From positions 1-54,307 of the forward strand of contig JAHCHE010000045.1 of assembly GCA_026129905.1 (NCBI GenBank): 54,307 bases of DNA, written 5' to 3'. The position numbers were made by a program, and so were the translations under genes. How positions within the stretch are numbered: the first letter of the stretch is position 1; the number at the start of each line of letters is the position of its first letter. This stretch comes from Bryobacteraceae bacterium (lineage in GTDB: Bacteria > Acidobacteriota > Terriglobia > Bryobacterales > Bryobacteraceae). Under the pieces are notes generated by a model. That model was given only the letters and a program-made list of their open reading frames with translations. It was not told the DNA's origin and ran no database searches. Shown here in pieces: positions 1 through 8,737 of the stretch.

Positions 1-2
1 CG

Positions 3-1688
3 GCTGGCAAGTCCCGTGCGAAATCGCGCGAGATCGGGAAACGGACACCCCGCGCCGATGACGGCGAGAAGGTCGCTAACCAGTTACAAATCAGCTATCC
101 GGCAGCAATAGATATCCTGGACTGCCTGGAAAGAATGTCTAAGGACTCGCTGCTCTTCAGCGCGATCTCGCGCCTCGTTTCAGGTGCTGTTCGGAGCGGT
201 AGTCCACTCACAAAGGAAATGCGTGCTGAAGTAGTTCGACGCCTGGAAGTGGTAAGCTCTAAGCTTCCGTGCCCAACCGGCGTATCACATGATGGCTACC
301 GAGTGGCCGTCGATTCCCACATTGCGCGATTGCGTAACACGAGCCAGAAGGAATGGGAGGTCATTGTCGAGAGAGCGAAAGCAATCCCAAACATTTGCGA
401 CCGAGTACTCGTGCTCGGACTTGTTGCTGAGGCATTGCCACGCCGATATCAGGATCTGCGTGTTGACCTTCTGAGAAGAGCCACGGACCTCGCATCGGCG
501 ATTCCCTGGGACCTTGATCGGATGAACCGGCTGTTTAACATTGCGTCCATTGCAACCGACGTCGACCCCCATATCGCGAAGGCGTGCCTGCGAGATGCGT
601 TCACCCTTTCCAAGGAGAGCGATCGGCAGGAGGCTGAGGAGCGGCAAAGGGCAATGGTTGATGTGGCGTACCGTATCGATCCAGTCTTCGCAAAATCACT
701 AGTCGCACTGCTCGACAACGACCCGGCACGAGCCAAAGCGAGAGAGCGATTGCAGAGGAAGATCGACATAAAAGACGCACACCGCGAGTTTGGCAGCGAA
801 GCTGGAATCGAGGGAAGACTTCGCCAGCTGTCACATAGGGGCGTCGCAGAACTGTGCTGGTCTCTACTTGCTGGCCTGAACTCTGGTCGAGTTGTGACTG
901 TAAACGCAAATGCCACTATTTCATACGTCCAGGTCAGAGGATCACAAACGCTTAGCGAGATGTACCCGGTCCTCGCCTGGATGATTGAAAACTCAGTTCA
1001 GCGGCACGACGACACGCCGTACGGGGCAAAGCACCTCATGGATCTTTTTAGCACAGCGGCATTTGCGTGCGAGCTCGCGATGCGGCTCATCGGCAGAGCA
1101 AGCGGGCTGCAGCGAGAGCTGAGCGCGTTGGGCCGCCCGTTAGCAGATTCGAAAGAAGCAATCGTCATCCGCAGCGGTGAGCGGGACAAGGCCACCTCTT
1201 TTCTGCGGGCTTGGCTGACGGAGAATTCGCCGCGATACCTTAAGATCTGTGACCCCTACTTCACATTGAATGACCTCAGTCTTCTCATGCTGATTCGCGA
1301 AGCGGTACCCTCCTGCAGCGTGCAGCTTCTTACGAGCGAAAAGAAGCAGAAGGATGCCGGTGTTGCCGAACCGTTCGACGATGCCTACAGAAGACACTGG
1401 CGCTTGCATGTCTCAGATCAGGATCCACCGGATACGGACGTGATTATCGTTTCTGTAGCTGGGACGGGAGATTCGCCAATTCACGACCGCTGGGTCGTGA
1501 GCGGTGGGGCGGGTTTGCGCTTAGGGTCGTCCTTCAGTGGTCTGGGCGGTGCAAAGACTAGTGAGATCTCGATCCTGGAGCGCTCCAGGCCCATCGAGAG
1601 GGAGCGGGAAATAGATCAGTACTTGACACGCCAATTACGGGATGTGACCGGGAGACGCATACGGTATAACGTCTTCTCCCTTCTGTGA
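3..1688 (+). CDS. Helical-repeat protein with C-terminal PLD-like domain, 5' end outside the window
   Basis: The first ATG in the window is at 135, giving 517 residues, but the frame stays open with plausible codons back to base 3, so the true start probably lies upstream. Numbering from the ATG at 135, roughly residues 20-330 are helical and charged without a motif I recognise. The last third looks like a phospholipase D-fold domain: a CDPYF strand near 375, an IHDRW motif near 450 (H-x-R where PLD has H-x-K) and GSSFSG about a dozen residues later, matching the GSxxN part of the HKD motif. PLD-like domains with H-x-R or degenerate motifs are found as C-terminal effector modules in bacterial conflict proteins; a defence role here is inference. 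Base composition is less GC-rich than the downstream genes, which fits acquired DNA. Exact function unknown. Confidence 0.6.
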   Translation, partial: AGKSRAKSREIGKRTPRADDGEKVANQLQISYPAAIDILDCLERMSKDSLLFSAISRLVSGAVRSGSPLTKEMRAEVVRRLEVVSSKLPCPTGVSHDGYRVAVDSHIARLRNTSQKEWEVIVERAKAIPNICDRVLVLGLVAEALPRRYQDLRVDLLRRATDLASAIPWDLDRMNRLFNIASIATDVDPHIAKACLRDAFTLSKESDRQEAEERQRAMVDVAYRIDPVFAKSLVALLDNDPARAKARERLQRKIDIKDAHREFGSEAGIEGRLRQLSHRGVAELCWSLLAGLNSGRVVTVNANATISYVQVRGSQTLSEMYPVLAWMIENSVQRHDDTPYGAKHLMDLFSTAAFACELAMRLIGRASGLQRELSALGRPLADSKEAIVIRSGERDKATSFLRAWLTENSPRYLKICDPYFTLNDLSLLMLIREAVPSCSVQLLTSEKKQKDAGVAEPFDDAYRRHWRLHVSDQDPPDTDVIIVSVAGTGDSPIHDRWVVSGGAGLRLGSSFSGLGGAKTSEISILERSRPIEREREIDQYLTRQLRDVTGRRIRYNVFSLL

Positions 1689-2464
1689 GCGTATGGATCT
1701 GGACGGGTGTGCTACGGAGCGCCCCGCCAAGGCCGGGACGCCGGAAACCAAGCCTTCAGCCAACCTTTGATCACCATGTGTTCGCGCATGCGTTTACCCT
1801 TGTTTTCGGCCGGCGGAGGATCGGCGATGTGATCCGGCGGTGAACGGAAAAGCCTCGAGTGTCCAGAGGCGTTATTATTGGCCAACCACGCTGACGGTTT
1901 GTCGTCTGTGGTGAGGTTGACGTGCTCCGCGAGATAGCTGAAACGGTGGCCGCGGGAAGGAACGATCCCTCCCTTTAAAATCCTGACCTATGTCGAACCA
2001 CGTTCCACTCTCCATCACCCTCGACCTCAGCAATGCCCGCGCCAGGTCCTCGTCATCGGCCCGACTACTGGGACGTCTCCCCGGCGCCTCCCACGCCTTC
2101 ACCCGAGCCCCGCCGCCTTGTCTCGCTCCTCGCCGCCCTCCGCGCCTCCGGTCGTCGCGCCCCTCTCTCCGGGTCTTCTCGGCGTTCTCCGCGTCTCCGG
2201 TGGTGAAGTTTCAGAAATCCTCCGCCCCCTCGACGCCCCCGGTGACGCAAGTTGCCCAAGTCTTGCGTCGCCAGCGCCGCCGCCGCTACAACCCCCACTC
2301 CTCCCATAACCTTCACAAGATGTTTCGCCAAGTCCCCCGCTTGGGTCACCGCCACGTTGCGAACGCCGGCCACTCCCGCAAACCCAATAACTCGAAGCAC
2401 CCGACGCCGCAGAGTCGCGGGTCAGGCCGCCGTCATCTAATCTGGTAGGTACGCTGTCCTTACC
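1689..2464. other. Gene-free stretch with CT-rich tract
   Basis: I see no convincing gene in these 776 bases. Open frames exist on both strands but their translations are dominated by R, P, S and G, as expected from random GC-rich frames. Bases about 2100-2230 are strongly pyrimidine-rich on the plus strand and contain the phrase TTCTCCGCGTCTCCGGTGG, reminiscent of dispersed noncoding repeats seen between genes in environmental high-GC genomes. No RNA gene or riboswitch recognised. Confidence 0.5.
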
Positions 2465-4417
2465 ATGAAACACCACGGCGGAATTCGTGTCGGTCACGAG
2501 CGCCTGAGTCCCCATCGCGCCCACCGGGCCGGGTCCGATTCCCCGGCCGAGGCCCCGAAACGTCCTGTCTCGGAACGCTTGCGCGAGCTTCTACCCGACA
2601 TCTGGGCGATGATTCGTCCCCGCCGCCACCTTCTGGCGCTGGGATTCCTGCTGATGCTGATCAACCGGGCCTCGGGCCTGGTCCTTCCGGCCTCCACCAA
2701 GTTCCTGTTCGACGACGTGATCGGCAAGCGGCATGTTGAGCTGCTGACGCCCCTGATTCTCGCCGTCCTTGGCGCCACGCTGATCCAGGGCCTCACCTCG
2801 TACTCGCTGACGCAACTGCTATCCAAGGAGGCGCAGCGGCTGATCGCCGAGCTGCGGTGCAAGGTCCAGTCGCACATCGCGCGGCTGCCGCTCCGGTTTT
2901 ACGACGCGAATAAATCGGGCACGCTCGTCTCCCGCATCATGACCGATGTCGAAGGCATCCGTAACCTGATCGGGACCGGCCTGGTGGAAATGGTCGGCGG
3001 CGTCTTCACCGCGCTGTTCGCCATCATCATCTTGTTCCGCATCAGCAGCACGCTTACCCTGGTCACTTTGGGTTTCATGATTGCCTTCGCCTTGATCTCG
3101 AAGAAGGTCTTCGCCGTCATGCGGCCGATTTTCCGCGAGCGCAGCAAGATCAACGCCGAGGTCACCGGCCGCCTCACCGAGTCGCTCGGCGGCGTTCGCG
3201 TCGTGAAGGGTTACAACGCGGAAGAGCGGGAAGAACAGGTGTTCGGCGCGGGGGTGCGCCGGCTGCTGGAAAACGTCCTCAAGACGCTCAACGCCATGGC
3301 GCTGATGGGACTTTCGGCGGCCGTGGTGATGGGAATCGTCGGCGCCATCGTCATGTACGTCGGCGCCCGCCAGATCTTCGCCGGCGAACTTACCATCGGC
3401 GGATTCGCGACGTTCACCGCGTTTCTCGCTTTTCTGATCGCGCCGGTGTTTCAACTGGTCGGCATCGGCACGCAGCTTACGGAAGCCTTCGCCGGGCTCG
3501 AGCGCACGCGCGAAGTCCTCCGCGAGGACCGGGAGGACAGCGACCCCACCCGCACGATCGCGATCGGAACGCTCACCGGTGAAGTACGGTTCGAGGACGT
3601 GGACTTTGAATACGAGCCCGGCAAGCCCGTGCTGACGGCCGTGACGCTCCACGCCCTCCCGGGCTCGGTCACGGCTCTCGTCGGGCCGTCCGGCTCCGGA
3701 AAATCCACGATCATTAACCTGCTCGCCGCCTTTTACACGCCGCGTCGGGGAAGGATACTGGTGGACGGCGTCGATTTGGCCGGCGTGCAGCTCAGTTCGT
3801 TTCGCAAACAGCTCGGCGTGGTTTTGCAGGACACGTTTCTGTTCGACGGAACCATCCGGGAAAACGTCGCTTTCTCCCGGCCTGAGGCCTCCACCGAGGA
3901 GGTGGTCGCCGCCTGTCGCATCGCGCGGGTGGACGAATTCGCCGAGCGGATGCCGGACGGCTACGACACCATGGTCGGCGAGCGCGGCGTGAAGCTGTCC
4001 GGCGGTCAGAAGCAGCGCGTGTCGATCGCCCGCGCGATACTCGCCGACCCACGCATCCTGATCCTCGACGAAGCCACCTCGAGCCTGGACTCGGAATCGG
4101 AAGCCCTCATCCAGGAGGGGCTTTCCTACCTGATGCAGGGCCGAACGACGTTTGTCATCGCGCACCGGCTTTCCACCATTCGGCGCGCCAGCCAGATCCT
4201 GGTGGTGGAAAACGGCCGCATCCTCGAACGAGGTACGCACGAGGAGCTTTACGCCCTTGGCGGCCGCTATTGGGACCTCTACACGCGCCAGCACGGAGTG
4301 GAGTCGAACCTGTTCCTGGCGCCGGGCGAAGGGGATCTGCCGTCCGACGACGGGTCCGGGGACTCACCCGGCGAGCGGCGCCCCGCCTCCGGCGTCAGCG
4401 AAGCCCTTCGCCTGTAG
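2465..4417 (+). CDS. ABC exporter, fused membrane and ATPase domains (MsbA/multidrug type)
   Basis: A half-size ABC exporter of 650 residues that would work as a dimer in the inner membrane, exporting lipid, drug or peptide; substrate unknown. An unusual hydrophilic N-terminus of about 45 residues precedes six predicted membrane helices (about 50-350, beginning LALGFLLMLI). The ATPase domain has Walker A GPSGSGKST near 405, Q-loop VLQDTFLF, signature LSGGQKQR, Walker B ILILDEATS with the catalytic Glu, and the switch His in VIAHRLST. The C-terminus has an acidic Ser/Gly-rich tail of about 45 residues. No strong Shine-Dalgarno precedes the ATG, so the start could be internal, for instance near the PVSERL stretch. 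It converges on the HDOD gene 25 bp downstream. The exporter class is certain, the cargo is not. Confidence 0.93.
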   Translation: MKHHGGIRVGHERLSPHRAHRAGSDSPAEAPKRPVSERLRELLPDIWAMIRPRRHLLALGFLLMLINRASGLVLPASTKFLFDDVIGKRHVELLTPLILAVLGATLIQGLTSYSLTQLLSKEAQRLIAELRCKVQSHIARLPLRFYDANKSGTLVSRIMTDVEGIRNLIGTGLVEMVGGVFTALFAIIILFRISSTLTLVTLGFMIAFALISKKVFAVMRPIFRERSKINAEVTGRLTESLGGVRVVKGYNAEEREEQVFGAGVRRLLENVLKTLNAMALMGLSAAVVMGIVGAIVMYVGARQIFAGELTIGGFATFTAFLAFLIAPVFQLVGIGTQLTEAFAGLERTREVLREDREDSDPTRTIAIGTLTGEVRFEDVDFEYEPGKPVLTAVTLHALPGSVTALVGPSGSGKSTIINLLAAFYTPRRGRILVDGVDLAGVQLSSFRKQLGVVLQDTFLFDGTIRENVAFSRPEASTEEVVAACRIARVDEFAERMPDGYDTMVGERGVKLSGGQKQRVSIARAILADPRILILDEATSSLDSESEALIQEGLSYLMQGRTTFVIAHRLSTIRRASQILVVENGRILERGTHEELYALGGRYWDLYTRQHGVESNLFLAPGEGDLPSDDGSGDSPGERRPASGVSEALRL

Positions 4418-4442
4418 CAGATCCGCAGGCCCGCGCGCCGCT

Positions 4443-5531
4443 TCAGTCCGTGATCGGGACGTCTTCTCTTTCCTTCGCACCGGCTGCTGCCTGAGGCGCG
4501 GTTGTCGCCGGCGCACGCGGGAGGAACAACGACCGCACCGCGTTCAGCAGCCGCGACCACAACGTAGGCTTACGTTCCGCATCCGCCGTCGCCACGCCGG
4601 CGGGTAAGTCAATCAGGAACGACGCGTCTACGGTTTCAACGGGGGCGGCGATTTCCGGCGCTGCCTGGACCTCCCGGGAATCGGTCGAATCGAACTCGGC
4701 GATCTTCGCCTCGACGCGGGCCACCAGGTCGCAAGCCTCCGCCGCAATCGCCCGCCGAGCCTGTTCGGGAAGCTCGGCCAGCACCTGCTCCAGAGTCCGA
4801 TCAACAAGTGGCTTCGTGACGAAGTAACCGAGCGAATCCGCCAGGTTGCAGGCGGTGTGCACAATCCGCAGGAGCGAGATCTCCGCTCCCTCGCAAGGAT
4901 CGTGGTGCCGGCCGGCGATCACCTGCATCTCGTCCGGCAACCGCCATTTCTCCGCCAGCCACCGCCCGGCTTCTTCGTGATCCAGCCCGAAGGTCTCCCG
5001 CTCGAAATCGATCAGGTCGAGGCACCGGCTGGCGGCGTCCCGAATCGTCGCTTCGTACTCCCGCGGGTATGCCACCAGCAGCCCCAGGCGGCCGATATCG
5101 TGCATTAGACCGGCCGCATAGGCTAACTCCATGAACACGCCGGTCTTGCGGCTGATCCCGTCGGCCAGAACCGCCGTGGCGATGGTATGGCGCCAGCACT
5201 GGCGCAGTTCCGCCGTGCGCAGGGCCGCTTTGGAATAGGCCGACATCGCCACCGTCACGGTCGTCTGACGCGCGCGTTCCAGCCCCAGAACCACCAGCGC
5301 GTGGCGGATGTTCTTCACCTGGGTCAGAACGGTGGACTCGGCCGAATTCGCCTGTTGCAGAATCCGCGCGGAAAACGTGGGATCAGACTCGATCAGCGCC
5401 GCGATGCTCTTGATCTGCAAGCCGTCGGCGGGTTCCGCGAACAAGGTTAGCAAACGCGCCGCGACCGGCGGAAACGGCGGCACGGCCTTCAGACGCGAGG
5501 GAATAACCCCCGATGCGTTCGCTACTGACAT
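4443..5531 (-). CDS. HDOD domain signalling protein
   Basis: A cytoplasmic protein of 362 residues. Residues about 15-215 form an HDOD domain, the non-catalytic relative of HD phosphohydrolases: the typical opening PPFPPVAARLLTLF, a DPTFSARILQQANS segment and the NIRHALVVLGLERAR helix are all visible. An HD-like dyad remains in GLMHDIGRLGLL, and a second HD-like HEEAGRWLAEKW helix follows. The last 120 residues are a low-complexity linker ending in a basic and Ala/Thr-rich tail with no known domain. HDOD proteins act in cell-cycle, motility and stress signalling, often with c-di-GMP circuits; the partner here is unknown. It is monocistronic and convergent with the ABC exporter. A long gene-free region lies upstream of its ATG. 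Confidence 0.88.
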   Translation of the reverse strand: MSVANASGVIPSRLKAVPPFPPVAARLLTLFAEPADGLQIKSIAALIESDPTFSARILQQANSAESTVLTQVKNIRHALVVLGLERARQTTVTVAMSAYSKAALRTAELRQCWRHTIATAVLADGISRKTGVFMELAYAAGLMHDIGRLGLLVAYPREYEATIRDAASRCLDLIDFERETFGLDHEEAGRWLAEKWRLPDEMQVIAGRHHDPCEGAEISLLRIVHTACNLADSLGYFVTKPLVDRTLEQVLAELPEQARRAIAAEACDLVARVEAKIAEFDSTDSREVQAAPEIAAPVETVDASFLIDLPAGVATADAERKPTLWSRLLNAVRSLFLPRAPATTAPQAAAGAKEREDVPITD

Positions 5532-6094
5532 CCCGGCGTCTTCCCTCTATCGGCAGAGGCCGCGCAGACGAATAGGGCGAACCCGGAAAAATCCGACCCG
5601 AAAATGATGCGGTGGGCAGCAAAATGTCCCTACACCCGCCGGGCCGCAAGCATTGACTCTGTACGCGTGGAGCCGGTTCCCAGCCCGAGTTGATGTCGTG
5701 GAAAGCGACAGTTTCCCGGTCTTTACTTTTGGAATTCCTGGCGTGGCAAGAACATGCTGATGTGTCAATGCGCCCCCAGCTTTCTCCCATCTCGATGGTG
5801 CAAGTCGTGTCGATCGAGCGCCGTGGGCCTGGCAGGCACAGTGCAATTGCCGAAGAGCCTTTGAGGTGAGTAGTCGCATGACTCGCTTTCATCAGAAGAA
5901 GGCTTTCCGGCCTAATTGAATACAACGACGGAACTTACGAATAACGTCGCGCCGCCGGTCAGAACCTGAAACGATCCCCCCGGTGTTCGCTGTCAACTAA
6001 TCGAGGGGAGTATATCCCCGAGACCGGGAGTGGGGCCGCCAATCCTGGTCCCGGTCTTCGGGCCGATACCGAGAAACCGAAGGAGGATCAGGTT
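5532..6094. other. Divergent intergenic region with leader
   Basis: This spacer between the divergent HDOD and sortase-substrate genes has lower GC than its surroundings. Frames crossing it (a 180-codon frame on the minus strand) do not look like protein. It should carry promoters for both genes, but I cannot fix -35/-10 boxes. The last 80 bases hold a strong hairpin and an AGGAGG ribosome site (6081-6086) before the ATG at 6095. I tested by eye for a c-di-GMP riboswitch and found no convincing match. Confidence 0.45.
6017..6062 (+). promoter_or_regulatory. Hairpin in the leader of the sortase-substrate gene
   Basis: Bases 6017-6029 (CCCGAGACCGGGA) pair with 6049-6062 (TCCCGGTCTTCGGG): 13 base pairs with one bulge and a loop of about 19 bases. 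It ends 18 bases before the AGGAGG ribosome site of the gene at 6095. It could be a terminator remnant, an mRNA-stabilising 5' hairpin or a protein-binding site. There is no U-run, so a simple intrinsic terminator is unlikely. Confidence 0.5.
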
Positions 6095-7036
6095 ATGAGA
6101 TACACAAAATCAATAATTGCGCTTGCCGTCTGCCTGGCATTGGCCGGCGTGATGGCCACGATGAACGCATCGCAGTGGAACAAGAAGACGGAAATCACGT
6201 TTTCCGCGCCGGTGCAGGTGCCGGGAAAGGTTTTGCCCGCGGGAACTTACGTCTTTAAGCTCGCGAACTCCGACGCCAACCGGCACATCGTGCAAGTCTT
6301 CAACGAGGACGAAAGCGAGATCCAGGCCACGGTTCTGGCGATAAACGATTACCGCGCCCGGCCGTCCAGCAGGACGATCGTCACGTTCGGCGAAACCGCG
6401 GGCGGGACGCCGACGGCCGTAAAAGCGTGGTTCTACCCTGGCGACACTTACGGACAGCGCTTCGTGTACTCGAGAGACGAAGCGGCCCAACTGGCCAGAA
6501 CCTATCACCAGCAGGTCCCTTACACCGAGGGTGAAGTTACCGAGCGGTCCGACGTCGGCGTGACGACCGGCGAGGACGATGTCGCGTATGACGCCGCGCA
6601 GCCTGGTTTCGAAGATACCGACGCGCGGGATACCACCGGCTTCGAAACCGACAGGGATGTCGCCGCCGTCCCGGACGCTCAGCCGCGCGACGATGAAACC
6701 GCTTCGATCGACGAAGCGCAACAGCCGGCCGTGCCGCCGCAGGAGCGGGATACCGAAACTGCCATCGCTCAGGACCGCATCGAACCGACCGAACCGGAGC
6801 GGACGGAAGCGATGACCGAGCAGGCGGACGCACAGCCCGGCTTCGATCGTGACGACGAAACCTTAGCCCAAGCCCGGCCGCCGGTTGATCCGGTGCGCCC
6901 CGGCGTGACCAACGGACAGGCGCCTGCCCGGATGCCCGACACGGCTTCCAACGCGCCTCTTATGGGCCTAATCGGCTTGATGCTGATCGGCGCGGGCGCT
7001 GCCGCCCGGTACGCCGTTGCCCGATCGGGCAGATAG
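6095..7036 (+). CDS. Exported acidic surface protein with C-terminal sortase sorting signal
   Basis: 313 residues, ATG preceded by AGGAGG at 6081-6086. An N-terminal signal peptide (RYTKSIIALAVCLALAGVMA) is followed by a compact domain, about residues 28-140, of a type common in Acidobacteria as a small exported beta domain (TFSAPVQVPGKVLPAGTYVF). Residues 145-275 are a disordered acidic D/E/T/Q-rich stalk with repeated AQPGF-D blocks. The end is a tripartite cell-wall sorting signal: MPDTA at 280-284, a hydrophobic stretch of about 18 residues, then an Arg-containing tail RYAVARSGR. MPDTA is a variant of LPXTG/LPXTA. The next gene is a sortase, so this is almost certainly its dedicated substrate. 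Sorting-signal assignment is strong; the anchoring target in a Gram-negative envelope is unknown. Confidence 0.85.
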   Translation: MRYTKSIIALAVCLALAGVMATMNASQWNKKTEITFSAPVQVPGKVLPAGTYVFKLANSDANRHIVQVFNEDESEIQATVLAINDYRARPSSRTIVTFGETAGGTPTAVKAWFYPGDTYGQRFVYSRDEAAQLARTYHQQVPYTEGEVTERSDVGVTTGEDDVAYDAAQPGFEDTDARDTTGFETDRDVAAVPDAQPRDDETASIDEAQQPAVPPQERDTETAIAQDRIEPTEPERTEAMTEQADAQPGFDRDDETLAQARPPVDPVRPGVTNGQAPARMPDTASNAPLMGLIGLMLIGAGAAARYAVARSGR

Positions 7037-7052
7037 GCAACGCGCTGTCAAA

Positions 7053-7082
7053 TGACCGCCCCTCATAACGGAGGGGCGGTCA
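7053..7082 (+). terminator. Perfect 11-bp hairpin between substrate and sortase genes
   Basis: TGACCGCCCCT (7053-7063) and AGGGGCGGTCA (7072-7082) form a perfect 11-bp stem with an 8-base loop, 16 bases after the substrate stop and 8 bases before the GGAGGG ribosome site of the sortase. There is no U-tract, so it may be an attenuator or a 3' stabiliser that keeps the abundant substrate mRNA above the sortase mRNA rather than a full terminator. Confidence 0.6.
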
Positions 7083-7100
7083 CTGCTTCTGGAGGGAGAC

Positions 7101-7712
7101 GTGAAGCGCGCCTTGGTGGTTCTTTCATACGCGCTGATGGCTGCCGGCGTCTGCGGCGTTGGTTTCTTCCTTGCCGAACTCGTCGAGGGAACCGTCTTCC
7201 AGGCCACCGGCGAGATGACGCTGGAGGAGGCGCCCGTCGCCGCTCCGGCGGCGGTCCACGTTCCGCAGGCCGGCGAACTTCTGGGGAGAATCGCGATCCC
7301 GCGTCTGCGGCTCTCCGTCGTGCTGTTCGAAGGTACAACGGCCTCCACGTTGCGCCGGGGCGCCGGCCGCATTGAGGGGACCGCCTTCCCGTGGCAGCCC
7401 GGCAACGTCGGCATTGCCGCGCACCGGGACCGGTTCTTTCGTCCGCTCAGGAACATTCGCGTCGGCGACGAGATACGGCTGGCGACGCCGTTCGGCAACC
7501 GCCGCTATACTGTAACGAATACCTGGATTCTCGAACCGGACCAGGTCCACGTCCTGGGTCCGACGGACGACAGCAGCCTTACGCTTGTAACATGCTATCC
7601 GTTTTACTATGTCGGCAACGCTCCCCAGCGCTTTGTCGTGCGCGCGGAGTTAGTGACCGAAGGGCCCCAGCTTACTCGCCGCGAGATAGATCGCGGCGCG
7701 GCCCCAGGATAG
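7101..7712 (+). CDS. Class D/E-like sortase
   Basis: A cysteine transpeptidase of 203 residues that cuts a sorting signal and joins the substrate to an amine. GTG start with GGAGGG at 7091-7096. One N-terminal membrane anchor (residues 4-25) leaves the catalytic domain outside the cytoplasmic membrane. Catalytic residues visible are His108 in GIAAHRD, Cys165 in TLVTCYPF and Arg177 in APQRFVV. The LGRIAIPRLRLSVVLFEG opening and the short length fit class D/E rather than class A or B. It follows the only sorting-signal protein in the window, and a VWFA gene starts 10 bp after its stop, so the three genes probably act together. Sortases are uncommon in Gram-negative bacteria and are usually paired with a single substrate, as here. 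Confidence 0.92.
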   Translation: MKRALVVLSYALMAAGVCGVGFFLAELVEGTVFQATGEMTLEEAPVAAPAAVHVPQAGELLGRIAIPRLRLSVVLFEGTTASTLRRGAGRIEGTAFPWQPGNVGIAAHRDRFFRPLRNIRVGDEIRLATPFGNRRYTVTNTWILEPDQVHVLGPTDDSSLTLVTCYPFYYVGNAPQRFVVRAELVTEGPQLTRREIDRGAAPG

Positions 7713-7722
7713 GGCAAGAGCC

Positions 7723-8646
7723 GTGTACACGCGCGTCGCGATCCTGGCCTGCGGATGGGCGCTGCTGATAACGCCTTTCCTGGCGGCGCCTGCCCAACGC
7801 GACGAACCCGCCGCCTTCAAGGTGGACGTCAATCTCGTCGTGGTCCACGCGACGGTGGAAGATGGCCGAGGCCGTATCGTCAGCGGCCTGACCCGGGAGA
7901 ATTTCCGTCTTCTCGAGGATGGCGGCCCGCGCGAGATCGCGCGGTTCTCAGCCGAAGACGCGCCAGTGACCGTCGGCCTCGTCGTGGACAGCAGTGGAAG
8001 CATGCTCAACAAGCGATCCGAGGCGCTGGCTGGCGCGCTCGGATTCGCCGCCGCCTCCCACCCTGACGACGAGATCTTCGTCGTTCATTTCAGCGACCGC
8101 GTTGGATACGGACTGCCGCCGGAGAAACCGTTCACCGACAGCGCCGGGGAATTGAGAGCCGCCTTCGCCCGCTTCGCGCCCAGCGGCAAGACCGCGCTCT
8201 ACGACGCCCTGGTCGTCGCGCTCGGCCATCTCAAGCGAGGCAGCCACGACAAGAAGGTTCTCCTGGTAATCAGCGACGGCGGCGACAACGCCAGTAAGGC
8301 CAGTCTGAAACAGGTGCTCGACCTGGCCGACCGTTCCGGCGCCATTATTTACGCCATCGGAATCTTCGACGAACTGTCCGATCACACCAACCCCGGCGCG
8401 CTCCGCCGCCTGGCCAGACTCACCGGCGGCAAATCCTACTTCCCGGAAACGGCCGACGCCGTTCGGGAGATCTGCCTCCAGATCGCCCACGATATTCGGA
8501 ACCAGTACATGCTCGCCTACGCCTCCGGACACGGCGGCGGGGACGCGAAGTATCACCGGATCGAGGTATCCGCCTCCCACCCCGAGCACCGCAAGCTCCG
8601 CGTGCGCGCCCGCCAGGGCTACTACGCCGACGACGCCCCGCGGTAG
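7723..8646 (+). CDS. Secreted VWFA-related Acidobacterial-type protein
   Basis: 307 residues, GTG start 10 bp after the sortase stop. A signal peptide (about residues 1-22) precedes a short beta domain (VDVNLVVVHATVEDGRGRIV and the NFRLLEDGG motif) that marks the Acidobacteria-specific family TIGR03436. A von Willebrand A domain follows with an intact MIDAS: DSSGSM near residue 90, the Thr in SGKTALYDAL near 165 and the Asp in ISDGGDN near 188. VWA domains bind protein ligands through a metal ion. The family is multi-copy in Acidobacteria and of unknown function. Here its placement suggests it interacts with the sortase-anchored protein at the cell surface, which is inference. It has no sorting signal of its own. 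Confidence 0.9.
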   Translation: MYTRVAILACGWALLITPFLAAPAQRDEPAAFKVDVNLVVVHATVEDGRGRIVSGLTRENFRLLEDGGPREIARFSAEDAPVTVGLVVDSSGSMLNKRSEALAGALGFAAASHPDDEIFVVHFSDRVGYGLPPEKPFTDSAGELRAAFARFAPSGKTALYDALVVALGHLKRGSHDKKVLLVISDGGDNASKASLKQVLDLADRSGAIIYAIGIFDELSDHTNPGALRRLARLTGGKSYFPETADAVREICLQIAHDIRNQYMLAYASGHGGGDAKYHRIEVSASHPEHRKLRVRARQGYYADDAPR

Positions 8647-8737
8647 CGCGGTCCCGGCCGATGTCCTGTCCCGAGGTGGTATTGGTCCCCGTATCGACCA
8701 GCCGCGCAAGGTCATGCTCGGCGCCGGCGCGCCGACC

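Noticed and set aside
1990-2448. 152-codon open frame on the plus strand upstream of the ABC gene
   Set aside because: Dominated by R, P and S, no recognised motif, and overlapped by an equally long frame on the other strand; typical of random frames in CT-rich DNA.
2900-3000. A CRISPR array or RNA repeat array anywhere in the window
   Set aside because: No regularly spaced 25-40 bp repeats seen; the only regular tandem repeats are the protein-coding WD40 units at 30.2-31.8 kb.
5532-5900. c-di-GMP or other riboswitch upstream of the HDOD gene
   Set aside because: No GEMM core sequence or paired arms found on the minus strand.
5383-5925. 180-codon minus-strand frame across the HDOD start and the intergenic region
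   Set aside because: The last part overlaps the HDOD gene in another frame and the rest shows no domain; composition is not protein-like.
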